From contig JAWKJY010000004.1 of assembly GCA_041393535.1 (NCBI GenBank), positions 1 to 64,000 of the forward strand: a stretch of 64,000 bases of DNA. Reading direction: 5' to 3'. The DNA is from JAWKJY01 sp041393535. Its GTDB lineage: Bacteria; Actinomycetota; Thermoleophilia; Gaiellales; Gaiellaceae. Below the pieces are notes generated by a model. That model saw only the letters and a program-made list of their open reading frames with translations, did not search any database and had not been told where the DNA came from. Below, piece after piece: positions 42,050 to 50,564 of the stretch. Position 1 is the stretch's first letter. The number at the start of each line of letters is the position of its first letter. A program made the position numbers and the translations under genes.

Positions 42050-42282
42050 ACGACTGTCCGGAATGCTCCGAGTGCGAGCGGCTCGTCCAGGACTACGTCG
42101 ATCGGGTGCTGACCGACGCCGATCGCGAGCGGGTGCAGGCTCACCTGGACGCGTGCCCGCGCTGCGCGCGGTGCTACAAGCTCGAGGAGCGGCTCTGGAA
42201 GCACGTCAAGCGGTGCTGCGAGGAGCCGATGACCGACGACCTGAAGCACCGGCTGCTCGCGCTGCGGACGCCGCTCCAGTAG
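42046..42282 (+). CDS. Zinc-binding anti-sigma factor (RsrA-like)
   Basis: A 78-residue ZAS-domain protein. The H-x3-C-x2-C motif is H33, C37 and C40 in AHLDACPRC, with C43 just after it and extra N-terminal cysteines (C4, C7, C10). In RsrA, oxidation of such cysteines releases zinc and frees the sigma factor. A Cys pair near the C terminus (KRCCEEP) adds further thiols, giving nine cysteines in 78 residues. The gene overlaps its sigma factor by ATGA, the standard layout. Redox sensing is inferred from motif and context. Confidence 0.88.
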   Translation: MNDCPECSECERLVQDYVDRVLTDADRERVQAHLDACPRCARCYKLEERLWKHVKRCCEEPMTDDLKHRLLALRTPLQ

Positions 42283-42350
42283 GGCCGCAGACCCTCGCGC
42301 CCGGCCCCGCGGGTCGTCTGCGCCCCGTCGGTTCGACGCGCGGCGCGCGC

Positions 42351-42356
42351 TAGGAT
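42351..42356 (+). promoter_or_regulatory. Putative -10 box of a leaderless promoter for ureE
   Basis: TAGGAT ends 8 nt before ATG 42365 of ureE. The ureE transcript may thus be independent of the anti-sigma gene upstream. Confidence 0.45.
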
Positions 42357-42364
42357 CGCGCCCC

Positions 42365-42868
42365 ATGGACGCGGAACCGGTCCACGTGACGTCGATCCTC
42401 GGCGACCTCGCGGACGCGCACTTCGCCGGGCGGGTCGTCGACCGGGTCTCCGTCGCCTCGGCGGACGCGGCCAAGCGGCGGCTCCGGCTGGCCTCGGCCG
42501 GCGGCGTCGACCTGGCGGTCGACCTGCCGCGCGGCTCGTACCTGCGCGACGGCGCGGTGCTCCACGACGACGGCGCGCGCGTCGTCGCGGTCGAGCGGCG
42601 GGCGGAGGAGGCGGTCGTCGTCCGGCTGGCGCCCGACCTCGCGCCCGGAGAGCTGCTGCGCCAGGCGGTCGCGCTCGGGCACGCGTTCGGGAACCAGCAC
42701 GTCCCGGTCGAGGTGGAGGGCGACGAGCTGCGCGTCCCCGTGACCACGAGCGCCGCGATCGTCGGCGAGACGCTCGAGCGGCTCCACCTCCACGGGGCGA
42801 CCTGGGAGGTGCGCGCCGTCCCGCTCGGACGCGAGCGCCCGCTGAGCGCGCCCGCGCACCACCACTAG
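42365..42868 (+). CDS. ureE: Urease accessory protein UreE (nickel chaperone)
   Basis: A 167-residue UreE. The N-terminal peptide-binding-like domain (VDRVSVASADAAKRRLRLASAGGVDLAVDLPRG in parts) is followed by the metallochaperone domain with GHAFGNQHVPVEVEGDELRVPV, where the conserved His of the dimer interface should be H in GNQH. The C-terminal tail ends in three histidines, a short nickel tail. UreE delivers nickel to the UreDFG complex. It converges with ureD, with only 4 bp between the two stop codons, so the two are not co-transcribed. Urease structural genes lie 14 kb away. Confidence 0.9.
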   Translation: MDAEPVHVTSILGDLADAHFAGRVVDRVSVASADAAKRRLRLASAGGVDLAVDLPRGSYLRDGAVLHDDGARVVAVERRAEEAVVVRLAPDLAPGELLRQAVALGHAFGNQHVPVEVEGDELRVPVTTSAAIVGETLERLHLHGATWEVRAVPLGRERPLSAPAHHH

Positions 42869-42872
42869 CGGC

Positions 42873-43730
42873 CTAGTACTTGCGGCGAGGCGGCAGGTCG
42901 AGCCCGCGCAGGGCTCGACGGGCGACCGCCCAGGCGGCGTCGAGCGCCGCCCGCGCCTCGGGGGCCGTCTCCGCGAGCACGCGAACGATCGCGCCGCGCC
43001 CGTGCGGGAGCGACGAGGCGGCGGCCCGCCCGGGCGCCGCGGCGAGCGCCGCGTCGAGCGCCGGGCCCAGCTCGCCCGCCCCGGGGCCGCACGCGAGCAG
43101 CGTGCCGAGGTAGCGGTCGCCCCCGAGCACGCCGCGCGCACCGGGGGAGCGACGGGCGGGCCGGAGCTCGAGCGCGTCGACGGCGAGCTCCGCCCCGTCC
43201 GGCCCGACGACCGCCGTCCGCAGGAGCAGGCGCGCGTAGGCGTGGGCCTCGCCGCGCGCGACGCGGCCCGGCGCGACCAGCTCGGCGCCGACGAACGCGG
43301 CGCCCGCCGCCAGCCGGACGACCGTCTCCTGCGCGTAGTCGGCGCCCTGCTGCGGGATCAGGGCATCCGGGATCGACTCGACGTAGGCGTCCTCGCCCGC
43401 CTCGACGAGCAGCCGCTGCCAGGCGTCGCCGACGTCCATCCGCGCGACCTTCGTCGCCGCCTGCGTCGTCAGGTGCACCCGCGTCCCGGCCCCGGCGCGC
43501 ACGGCCAGCTCGAGCCGGTCGCCGGCGAAGACCGCGCCCGTCGGGTTCTGGACGTAGACGAACGCCATGCCCGGGTCGCCCGGATCGAGGTGCAGCGGGA
43601 CGGTGAGCCGCAGCGGGAAGCGCTGGAGGCGCTCGACGAGCACCGTCGCGCCGCCTCGCAGCTCGAAGGCGAGGTCGAGCAGGCCGTGCACGTCCCGCAC
43701 GGCCGGCGCGTGCAGCAGACGGCCCGTCAC
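42873..43730 (-). CDS. ureD: Urease accessory protein UreD (UreH)
   Basis: A 285-residue UreD, the scaffold that binds apo-urease and UreF. Key segments are VQNPTGAVFAGDRLELAVRAGAGTRVHLTTQAATKVARMD in short blocks (about 60-105) and PDALIPQQGADYAQETVVRL. The length fits UreD (260-300). It lies tail to tail with ureE and shares no operon with another ure gene. The next gene on the same strand upstream is a response regulator (36 bp beyond its start), so the response regulator and ureD could be on one mRNA. Confidence 0.9.
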   Translation of the reverse strand: MTGRLLHAPAVRDVHGLLDLAFELRGGATVLVERLQRFPLRLTVPLHLDPGDPGMAFVYVQNPTGAVFAGDRLELAVRAGAGTRVHLTTQAATKVARMDVGDAWQRLLVEAGEDAYVESIPDALIPQQGADYAQETVVRLAAGAAFVGAELVAPGRVARGEAHAYARLLLRTAVVGPDGAELAVDALELRPARRSPGARGVLGGDRYLGTLLACGPGAGELGPALDAALAAAPGRAAASSLPHGRGAIVRVLAETAPEARAALDAAWAVARRALRGLDLPPRRKY

Positions 43731-43765
43731 GAGCGCGATCGTACGCGCCGCGGCCGGGCCGGGCG

Positions 43766-44461
43766 TCAGGCTGCGACGCCGAAGCGGTAGCCGTAGCCGC
43801 GCACGGTGAGGACGTAGCGCGGCTTGCGCGGATCCTCCTCGAGCTTGCGGCGGAGGTTCGAGACGTGCACGTCGATCACGTGGTCGTCGCCGAACCAGCC
43901 GTCGCCCCAGACGCGCTCGAGCAGCTGGCCGCGGGAGAGCGTGACGCGCGGGTTCTCCGAGAGGGCGTCGAGCAGCGCGAACTCCGTGCGGGTCAGCTCG
44001 ACCGGCTCGCCGCGCAGCCGGACCTCGTGCGCTGGGATGTCGACCTCCAGGTCGCCGAAGCAGCGCGCCGGCTCGGCCGGCAAGGCGGCGGCCCGCCCGG
44101 GCCGCGGGCGGCGGAGCATCGCGCGGATGCGGGCGACCAGCTCCCGCGGGTAGAAGGGCTTCGTCACGTAGTCGTCGGCGCCGACCGTCAGGCCGACGAG
44201 CCGGTCGACCTCGCCGTCTCGGCCGGTCAGCATGACGACGTAGGCGTCCGAGAAGAGGCGCAGCTGGCGGCAGACCTCCATGCCGTCGATGTCGGGGAGG
44301 CCGATGTCGAGCACGACGACGTCGGGGTCGAACGTCCTGGCCAGCTCCAGCGCACCGGCTCCGTTCGCGGCGGTCTCGACCTCGAACTGCTCACGCGACA
44401 GCAGCCCGGCGACCATGCGGACGAACTCGGGTGCGTCGTCGACGACGAGCGCGCGCGTCAT
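43766..44461 (-). CDS. OmpR-family response regulator
   Basis: A 231-residue two-domain regulator. The receiver (1-120) has acidic D8/D9, phosphorylation site D52 (VVVLDIGLPD), T in VVMLTGRD and K in DDYVTKPFYPRE. The winged-helix domain (about 135-228) ends with VDVHVSNLRRKLEEDPRKPRYVLTVRGYGYRF-like text in parts, the OmpR/PhoB recognition region. No kinase is encoded beside it on the same strand; the divergent operon carries a hybrid kinase. Three CTTGAG repeats at 11-12 bp spacing lie in front of its ATG and are probable binding sites, suggesting autoregulation. Confidence 0.93.
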   Translation of the reverse strand: MTRALVVDDAPEFVRMVAGLLSREQFEVETAANGAGALELARTFDPDVVVLDIGLPDIDGMEVCRQLRLFSDAYVVMLTGRDGEVDRLVGLTVGADDYVTKPFYPRELVARIRAMLRRPRPGRAAALPAEPARCFGDLEVDIPAHEVRLRGEPVELTRTEFALLDALSENPRVTLSRGQLLERVWGDGWFGDDHVIDVHVSNLRRKLEEDPRKPRYVLTVRGYGYRFGVAA

Positions 44462-44494
44462 TGCACCCCGGGAAGTCGGCCTCGGCGGGGCCGT

Positions 44495-44523
44495 CTTGAG
44501 GCCGCGCTTGAGGAAACCTTGAG
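44495..44523. promoter_or_regulatory. CTTGAG direct repeats (probable response-regulator boxes)
   Basis: CTTGAG occurs at 44495-44500, 44507-44512 and 44518-44523, spaced 12 and 11 bp, close to one helical turn. This is the usual geometry for tandem OmpR/PhoB-type binding. The array lies between the divergent OmpR-type gene and the receiver/hybrid-kinase operon. Confidence 0.55.
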
Positions 44524-44627
44524 CCCCGACAGACGGCCGTCTGAGCCGATCGACCTACCGTGAGCCCACAGCGACCAGGGACGTGCGGCCGGCCGACGCC
44601 GGTCGGGGCCAGCGGGAGGTGACGGCG

Positions 44628-45092
44628 ATGGAACGGATCGAGCAGGACGCAGAGCGGGGCCAGGCGGCGACGGTGCTCGTGATCGAGGACGAGGACGCGA
44701 TCCGCGAGCTGACCCGCCGGGTGCTGGAGCGCGAGGGCTACGAGGTCCTCGTGGCGTCCGACGGCGAGGCCGCAGTCGAGGTGTCTCGCGGGCGCGAGGG
44801 CCGCATCGACCTGCTCGTCACCGACCTCGTCATGCCGCGGATGTGCGGCACCGAGGCGGTCGAGCGGCTCGCCGCCCACAACCCCACGCTGCGGGTGCTG
44901 TTCGTCTCCGGCTACATGGAGCGCTCGCTCGCCCTCCTCTCGGGCTTCGAGTACACGGCGCTCGACCCCGACCGCGCGCTCTCGTCGGCCCTCCACGCCG
45001 AGGCCGGCTTCCTGGCCAAGCCGTTCACGCCGCGGGAGCTCACCCGCAAGGTCCGCGAGCTCCTCGACTGCGCCGAGTGCGCCCTGGCGTGA
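44628..45092 (+). CDS. Stand-alone receiver-domain protein (CheY-like)
   Basis: A 154-residue single receiver domain after a short acidic head. Residues include EDED near the N terminus (VLVIEDEDAIREL), the phosphorylation aspartate in DLLVTDLVMPRM, and the lysine in AGFLAKPFTPREL. An insertion of about 20 residues (ERSLALLSGFEYTALDPDRALSSA) between beta-4 and beta-5 makes it longer than CheY. GGGAGGT precedes ATG 44628 at good spacing. The stop overlaps the hybrid kinase start by four bases (GTGA), so the kinase is its likely phosphodonor. It has no output domain, so it works as a relay or by protein binding. Confidence 0.9.
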   Translation: MERIEQDAERGQAATVLVIEDEDAIRELTRRVLEREGYEVLVASDGEAAVEVSRGREGRIDLLVTDLVMPRMCGTEAVERLAAHNPTLRVLFVSGYMERSLALLSGFEYTALDPDRALSSALHAEAGFLAKPFTPRELTRKVRELLDCAECALA

Positions 45093-48000
45093 CCCCCGCA
45101 GGATCCCGCAGGCTGGCACGCCACCTGACCTCCGCGCGCGTCGCGCTCGCGATCGGCCTCGCCGTCGTGCTCGCGACGGGCGCGAGCGTGGGCGTCCTCC
45201 GCCAGCGCGCCGACGACAGCCGGGAGGCCCAGGTGCTGGTCGAGCGCCTCGAGGCGTCGGCCAGCCGGCTGAGCGCGATCGAGAGCCAGGCCCTGCACGG
45301 CACGCCGGCCGGCGCCGCCGACGCGGCCGGGAGCGCCGCGGAGACGCAGGCGACCCTCGACGCGACGCTCGAGCGCCTGATCGCGCTCCGCCCCGGCAGC
45401 GAGGAGCTGCGCTCGGTCCACACGGCCTCGCGCACGTACGCCGACGGCGTGACGCGGCTGCTCGCGCTCCTCGCAGCGGGCGACCGGACGAGCGCCGTGA
45501 CCGTCGAAGCCGTCACGGTCCAGCCGGCCTACCAGCTCCTCAGCGAGGCGGTCGCGGTCGCGTGCGAGGTCCTCGACGCCGACGCGGCGACGACGATCCG
45601 GCGGGCCGACCTCGGCCAGGGCGTCGCGATCGGCGTCGCGCTGCTGCTCGTCGCGGCGCTCGCCGTCGCGTCCCGGCGGGCCGGCCGCCGCGAGCAGGCC
45701 GCGCTCGCCGAGCAGGCCGCCCTCCGCCGGCAGGCGTCCTTCGCCCGCACCGTCGGCCTGGTCGAGCGCGACGCCCGCGAGGCCGCGACCGTCGAGGAGG
45801 CCATGCGGAGCGGCATCGACCGCATCTGCGCCCTGCTCGGGTGGCCCGTCGGGCACGCGTGCGAGGTCACCGCGGACGGCGCCCTCGTCCCGCTGGACAT
45901 CTGGCATCTCGACGACGCCGAGCGGTTCTGCCCGTTCGTCGAGCGCACCGGCCGGCTCGCGCTCGCGGGCGGCGACGCGCTGACCGGCCCGGCGATCGAG
46001 GAGCGGCGCGGCCACTGGCTGGCCGGCGCGGACGACGCGGCGCGCTTCGAGCGCGGCGCCGCGGCCAAGGCGTCCGGCCTGCGCTCCGGCCTCGCGATCC
46101 CGCTCGAGGTGGACGGCAGGGTCGTCGCCGTGATCGAGACCTTCACGACCCAGCGGCTCGCGCCCGACCCCGAGCTGCTCGACAGCGTCGCCCAGCTCGG
46201 CGGCCAGCTCGCCCGGGCGCTCGAGCTGACCCAGGCCGAGCAGGCGGCGCGCGAGGCGACCGAGCGGTACCGCGCCACGCTCGAGACCGCGAACGACGCG
46301 TTCGTCTCGATCGACGGCAACGGGCGGATCTGCGAGTGGAACCGCGCCGCCGAGCGGATGTTCGGCTGGGCCCGTGGGGACGTGCTCGGCCAGCTCCTGT
46401 GCGAGACGATCGTGCCGACGGACGTGCGCGAGGCGTACCGCGCCGAGATCCGTGCCTACCTCGAGCCCTCCGAGTCGCTCCTGCCCGCGAGGACGATCGA
46501 GCTCCCCGCGCTGCGCCGCGACGCGTCGATCGTCCCGACCGAGACGACCGTCTGGCCGACCGCGTCCGGCGGCGAGCTGCGGCTGAACGCCTTCATGCGC
46601 GACCTGACCGAGCGGCGCAGCAGCGAGGAGCAGCTGAGCCGGGCCCAGGCCCGCTACCGCGGCCTCGTGGAGAGCCTGCCGCTCGTCACGTACGTGTCCG
46701 CGCTGGAGGACGACGGGCCGATGCTGTGGGTGAGCCCGCAGATCGAGGCGGCCCTCGGCTATCCGGTCGAGGCCTGGCTGACCGGCCCCGGGCTGCTCCA
46801 GCGGGCGCTGCACCCCGACGACCGGGAGCGCGTCCTCGCCGAGCGGCGCCGGGCCCACCGCGCGCTCGAGCCGTTCCACTGCGAGTACCGCCTGGTCGGC
46901 GCGGACGGGCGGGTCGTCTGGGTCCGGGACGAGGACGTGAAGGTGCTCGACGACGACGGCCAGCTCGTCGCCCGCGGGTTCCTCGTCGACGTGACCGAGG
47001 CGCGCGAGCTCGAGGAGCAGCTGCTCCAGTCGCAGAAGATGGACGCGATCGGGCGGCTCGCCGGCGGCGTCGCGCACGACTTCAACAACCTCCTCACCGC
47101 CATCCACGGCTACGCGAGCTTCGCCCTGATGGAGCTCGGCGACGACCATCCCGTCGCGGACGACCTGGACGAGGTCGTCCGGGCCTCGACCCGCGCGGCG
47201 TCGCTGACCCGCCAGCTGCTCGCGTTCAGCCGCCAGCAGGTGCTCCAGCCGACCGTCCTCGACCTCGACGACGTCGTCCACGACCTCGGCCGGATGCTGC
47301 ACCGCCTGATCGGCGAGGACGTCGAGCTGTCGATCCGCACGCTGTCCTCCGCTGGCCGCATCCGTGCCGACCGGGGGCAGGTCGAGCAGGTGCTGCTGAA
47401 CCTCGTCGTCAACGCACGGGACGCGATGCCCGGCGGCGGGCGGCTCGGGATCGAGACCGCGCTCGTCGAGCTCGACGCCGGCGCCGCCCGGCGCGCCGAC
47501 CTCGAGCCCGGCCGCTACGTGACCCTCTCCGTCGTCGACACCGGCGTCGGCATGGACGCGGTCGTGCGCGGGCGCATCTTCGAGCCCTTCTTCACGACGA
47601 AGGAGCCCGGCAGCGGCACTGGCCTCGGGCTGGCCACGGTCTACGGGATCGCGCGCCAGAGCGGCGGCCACGTCGAGGTCGAGTCCGAGCCGGGCCGCGG
47701 CGCGCGCTTCACGGTCTACCTGCCGGCCTGCTCCGTGGAGGGCGCGGCCGAGCCGGCAGCGCCGGCGGGCGCCCCCGGCGGCCGCGAGCGGATCCTCCTC
47801 GTCGAGGACGACGCCGTGGTGCGCGAGCTGTCCCGACGGTCGCTCGAGCGGCACGGCTACGAGGTGCTGCTCGCCACCGACGGCCAGGACGCCCTCGAGG
47901 CCTTCGCCGCCGCCTCCACCCCGATCGACCTGCTCGTCACCGACGTCGTCATGCCGCGGCTCGGCGGACACGACCTCGCGCTCGCCCTGCGGGCCACCCG

Positions 48001-48211
48001 CCCCGGCCTCCGCGCCCTCTTCGTCTCCGGCTACACCGACCGCGCCTTCGCGACGGACGACGAGGCCGGGCTCGGCGACGACACCGGCCTGCTGATGAAG
48101 CCCTACGCACCCGACCAGCTCGCGCTCGCGGTCCGGGCCGTCCTCGACGGCGACCCCGCGGGCCAGCGCACCACCGACCACGACCCTCGATCCGAGAGGA
48201 GCACGAGATGA
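45089..48211 (+). CDS. Membrane hybrid sensor histidine kinase with GAF, two PAS and a receiver domain
   Basis: A 1040-residue kinase. Membrane helices lie at about 17-37 and 176-195, bounding a 140-residue external, mostly helical sensor. A GAF-like domain covers about 215-390, PAS domains about 390-505 and 515-640, and the HisKA-type box GGVAHDFNNLLTAIHGYAS has H663. The HATPase domain is at about 765-890 and the C-terminal receiver at about 900-1030 with D952 (LLVTDVVMPRLGG). The H-D-F-N-N form is typical of hybrid kinases. The inserted loop in its receiver (DRAFATDDEAGLGDDTG) resembles that in the upstream single receiver, so the two receivers are probably paralogues. It overlaps genes on both sides by 4 bases. 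Confidence 0.92.
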   Translation: MTPAGSRRLARHLTSARVALAIGLAVVLATGASVGVLRQRADDSREAQVLVERLEASASRLSAIESQALHGTPAGAADAAGSAAETQATLDATLERLIALRPGSEELRSVHTASRTYADGVTRLLALLAAGDRTSAVTVEAVTVQPAYQLLSEAVAVACEVLDADAATTIRRADLGQGVAIGVALLLVAALAVASRRAGRREQAALAEQAALRRQASFARTVGLVERDAREAATVEEAMRSGIDRICALLGWPVGHACEVTADGALVPLDIWHLDDAERFCPFVERTGRLALAGGDALTGPAIEERRGHWLAGADDAARFERGAAAKASGLRSGLAIPLEVDGRVVAVIETFTTQRLAPDPELLDSVAQLGGQLARALELTQAEQAAREATERYRATLETANDAFVSIDGNGRICEWNRAAERMFGWARGDVLGQLLCETIVPTDVREAYRAEIRAYLEPSESLLPARTIELPALRRDASIVPTETTVWPTASGGELRLNAFMRDLTERRSSEEQLSRAQARYRGLVESLPLVTYVSALEDDGPMLWVSPQIEAALGYPVEAWLTGPGLLQRALHPDDRERVLAERRRAHRALEPFHCEYRLVGADGRVVWVRDEDVKVLDDDGQLVARGFLVDVTEARELEEQLLQSQKMDAIGRLAGGVAHDFNNLLTAIHGYASFALMELGDDHPVADDLDEVVRASTRAASLTRQLLAFSRQQVLQPTVLDLDDVVHDLGRMLHRLIGEDVELSIRTLSSAGRIRADRGQVEQVLLNLVVNARDAMPGGGRLGIETALVELDAGAARRADLEPGRYVTLSVVDTGVGMDAVVRGRIFEPFFTTKEPGSGTGLGLATVYGIARQSGGHVEVESEPGRGARFTVYLPACSVEGAAEPAAPAGAPGGRERILLVEDDAVVRELSRRSLERHGYEVLLATDGQDALEAFAAASTPIDLLVTDVVMPRLGGHDLALALRATRPGLRALFVSGYTDRAFATDDEAGLGDDTGLLMKPYAPDQLALAVRAVLDGDPAGQRTTDHDPRSERSTR

Positions 48212-48567
48212 CCGCTGCCGCCGGCATCGACGCCCGGAACCTCGACGCGCTCGCCCGGCGGGCGCTCGCCGCCGCCGTCGGCCTCCCCGACCCGGCCGTC
48301 CGCACCCTTGCCGCGACCGACCAGCTGGAGGCGTCCGCACGGACGATGTCCGACCGCGCCGGGCGGATGGCGACCGTCGTCGAGGGGGAGGCCCGGCTCG
48401 CCCGCAACAGCGCGGTGCGCGCGAGCCTCGCCGCCCGCGACTTCGCGCGCGCGTCCCGCCGCATCGCCGCGAGCTCCGACGCGCTCGCCGAGCGCGTCGC
48501 CGAGCTGCACCGCACGCTCGAGCTGTTCCGCTCGGGCCAGCCGATCCCGCCGGCCTCGCTCTCCTGA
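48208..48567 (+). CDS. Small helical protein of unknown function, coupled to the hybrid kinase
   Basis: A 119-residue Ala/Arg-rich protein not recognised as any family. It appears almost wholly helical, with heptad-like runs (LAATDQLEASARTMSDRAGRM and DALAERVAELHRTLELFR in parts), so coiled-coil dimerisation is likely. There is no signal peptide, cysteine or membrane segment. Its ATG overlaps the kinase stop (ATGA), after an AGAGGAG site. Such tight coupling suggests that it works with the kinase or receiver, for example as a docking or histidine-phosphotransfer-like protein; but a clear HPt motif with a conserved histidine was not seen. Confidence 0.7.
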   Translation: MTAAAGIDARNLDALARRALAAAVGLPDPAVRTLAATDQLEASARTMSDRAGRMATVVEGEARLARNSAVRASLAARDFARASRRIAASSDALAERVAELHRTLELFRSGQPIPPASLS

Positions 48568-48576
48568 GCGGGCCGG

Positions 48577-49194
48577 CTACCCGGCCGCGCGGAAGAGCAC
48601 GGCGCGGCGCAGGTGCTCCAGCACCGGCGCCGCCCCCTCGTTGCGGAGGTCGGTGAAGACCGTCGGCCGATCGGGGCGCGCCACGGCCAGGTCGGCCCGC
48701 ATCCGATCGACGTCCGCGCCGACGTGCGGGGCGAGGTCGACCTTGTTCACGACCAGCAGGTCGGCCTGGAGGATGCCCAGCCCGCGCTTGCGCGGGATGT
48801 CGTCCCCGGCGGCGACGTCGATCACGTAGAGCCAGTGGTCGACCAGGTCGGCCGAGAACGTGGCCGCGAGGTTGTCGCCGCCCGACTCGACGAGGACGAG
48901 GTCGAGCTCGTGCTCGCGCTCGAGCCGCTCGGCCGCCTCGATGTTCATCGACGGGTCCTCGCGGATCGCGGTGTGCGGGCAGGCGCCCGTCTCGACGCCG
49001 ACGACGAGCCCCGGGTCGATCAGGCCGCCCGCCTGGAGCCGCTCCGCGTCCTCCTTCGTGACGAGGTCGTTCGTGATCACGGCGACGCGCACGCCCTCCG
49101 CCTGCAGCAGCGGCAGCAGCCGCTCGATCAACCGCGTCTTCCCGGACCCGACCGGGCCTCCGACGCCGACGCGAACTGCGGTTCTCGCTTCCAT
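48577..49194 (-). CDS. ureG: Urease accessory GTPase UreG
   Basis: A 205-residue SIMIBI-class GTPase that drives nickel insertion into urease. The P-loop is GVGGPVGSGKT (10-20), the metal-binding CPH motif is in TGACPHTAIREDPS, the switch glutamate/aspartate is in LVLVESGGDNLAATFS, and the base-specificity motif is VVNKVDLAP. All functional motifs are intact. It lies alone on the minus strand, converging with the kinase operon, about 4.8 kb from ureD and 7 kb from ureC. UreG normally sits directly beside ureF or ureD, so this isolation is unusual. Confidence 0.95.
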   Translation of the reverse strand: MEARTAVRVGVGGPVGSGKTRLIERLLPLLQAEGVRVAVITNDLVTKEDAERLQAGGLIDPGLVVGVETGACPHTAIREDPSMNIEAAERLEREHELDLVLVESGGDNLAATFSADLVDHWLYVIDVAAGDDIPRKRGLGILQADLLVVNKVDLAPHVGADVDRMRADLAVARPDRPTVFTDLRNEGAAPVLEHLRRAVLFRAAG

Positions 49195-49256
49195 CCGGAC
49201 CCCCGGTGCCGTAGGGTCGTCCCCTCACCCCGACACGTCGAGGAAGGAGCGGGACG

Positions 49257-49724
49257 ATGGACGATCTCGAGCGCACGGTACGCAAGCTGGCGGCCGCCGA
49301 GGACATCAAGAAGCTGAAGGCCTACTACGCGCACCTGTGCGACATCGGGTACCCGCCGGACCGGATCGCCGACCTGTTCGTCGAGGACGGCATCTGGGAC
49401 GGCGGCGAGATGTTCGGCGTCCAGCGGGGCAAGCAGGCGATCCACGACTTCTTCGACGGCGTCCGGGGCTCGATCTCGTGGGCCCTGCACTACATGATCG
49501 CCCCGTCGATCGAGGTCGCCGACGACCTGCAGAGCGCGACCGGCTCGTGGTACCTCTGGCAGCCCTGCACGGTCGACGGCCAGCCGATCTGGCTCGCGGG
49601 CCTCTACAACGACGTCTACGTCAACGTCGACGGCACCTGGAAGTACAAGGAGCTCCACCTCGACCTCCAGGCCGCGACCCCGTTCGACAAGGGCTGGGTC
49701 GAGCAGCGCTACATCGGCAAGTAG
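49257..49724 (+). CDS. SnoaL-like (NTF2-fold) protein, paralogue 1
   Basis: A 155-residue NTF2-superfamily protein of the SnoaL-4-like group. The start is DDLERTVRKLAAAEDIKKLKAYYAHLCD-like and the core is IADLFVEDGIWDGGEMFGVQRGKQAIHDFF, then WYLWQPCTVDGQPIWLAGLYND. The aspartate of the FVEDG segment is at the usual active-site position. It is clearly paralogous to the protein at 55472 (shared EDGxWDG, RFGV/MFGV, WYLWxPCTxDG, LWLAGxY). Functions in this fold include isomerases, dehydratases and hydroxynitrile-like lyases; none can be assigned. A hairpin with AGAAGC/GCTTCT arms follows the gene. Confidence 0.85.
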   Translation: MDDLERTVRKLAAAEDIKKLKAYYAHLCDIGYPPDRIADLFVEDGIWDGGEMFGVQRGKQAIHDFFDGVRGSISWALHYMIAPSIEVADDLQSATGSWYLWQPCTVDGQPIWLAGLYNDVYVNVDGTWKYKELHLDLQAATPFDKGWVEQRYIGK

Positions 49725-49731
49725 CCTTCGT

Positions 49732-49767
49732 CCCTGGGGGGAGAAGCTCGCGCTTCTGCCCCCAGGG
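49732..49767. terminator. Hairpin after SnoaL paralogue 1 (AGAAGC family)
   Basis: The stem CCCTGGGGG-x-AGAAGC closes a 4-nt TCGC loop; one G-G mismatch interrupts 15 pairs. Read on the minus strand, the core AGAAGC-GCGA-GCTTCT is identical to the hairpin at 56008. Confidence 0.7.
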
Positions 49768-49919
49768 CCCCCTCATCGCGCCCGGCGGCTCGCGCTCTCG
49801 ACTGGCGCTTCTCGTCGGCGGTGTCTCCGAGCTGGCGTTGTCGTCGGTGGACGGCAAGCTTGCCCTCCTCCCCGGTCTTACGGGCCCCGCGCCGCGGGCC
49901 ATCCAGTAGCGTGCCTCTC

Positions 49920-50504
49920 GTGGTCGATGCTCCCTCCCGGTGCGCCTGGGCTCCGCTGGCGGATCCCCTCTACGTCGCCTACCACGACGAGGACTGGGGC
50001 GTGCCGTCGCACGACGACCGCCACCTGTTCGAGATGGTCGTGCTCGAGGGGGCCCAGGCCGGGCTCTCCTGGGCCACGATCCTGCGCAAGCGGGAGGGCT
50101 ACCGCGCCGCGTTCGCGGGCTTCGACGCGGAGGCCGTGGCGCGGTTCGGGCAGGGGGACGTCGAGCGGCTGCTCGCCGACCCGGGCATCGTCCGAAACCG
50201 GCTCAAGGTCGAGTCGGCGATCGCGAACGCGCGGGCGACCCTGGCCGTGCGCGAGGAGCTCGGGTCGCTCGATGCGTACCTGTGGTCGTTCGTCGACGGC
50301 GCCCCGGTGGTCAACCGCTTCGAGCGGCTCGCGGACATCCCGGCCGAGACGCCGGTCTCGCGGGCGATGAGCAAGGACATGAAGCGGCGCGGCTTCCGCT
50401 TCGTCGGCCCGACGGTCTGCTACGCGCTGATGCAGTCGGTTGGCCTCGTGAACGACCACGAGGTGGCGTGCTTCCGGCACGCCGAGTGCGCGGCGCTGCG
50501 CTGA
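49920..50504 (+). CDS. tag: DNA-3-methyladenine glycosylase I (Tag)
   Basis: A 194-residue glycosylase that excises 3-methyladenine. The zinc site is formed by C near the N terminus (SRCAWAP), H in AYHDEDWG, and H and C in VNDHEVACFRH. The catalytic/pocket segment LFEMVVLEGAQAGLSWATILRKREGYRAAF is a strong signature. GTG 49920 lies 7 nt after TAGCGT, so the mRNA may be leaderless. It repairs alkylation damage; no ada or alkA gene is adjacent. With Mug at the window's left edge, it is a second base-excision glycosylase here. Confidence 0.95.
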   Translation: MVDAPSRCAWAPLADPLYVAYHDEDWGVPSHDDRHLFEMVVLEGAQAGLSWATILRKREGYRAAFAGFDAEAVARFGQGDVERLLADPGIVRNRLKVESAIANARATLAVREELGSLDAYLWSFVDGAPVVNRFERLADIPAETPVSRAMSKDMKRRGFRFVGPTVCYALMQSVGLVNDHEVACFRHAECAALR

Positions 50505-50564
50505 CGCTCAGGCGTCCCGCCGCTCGCCGGCACCCGGGCGCGCGACCGAGAATAATTGGCCGCC

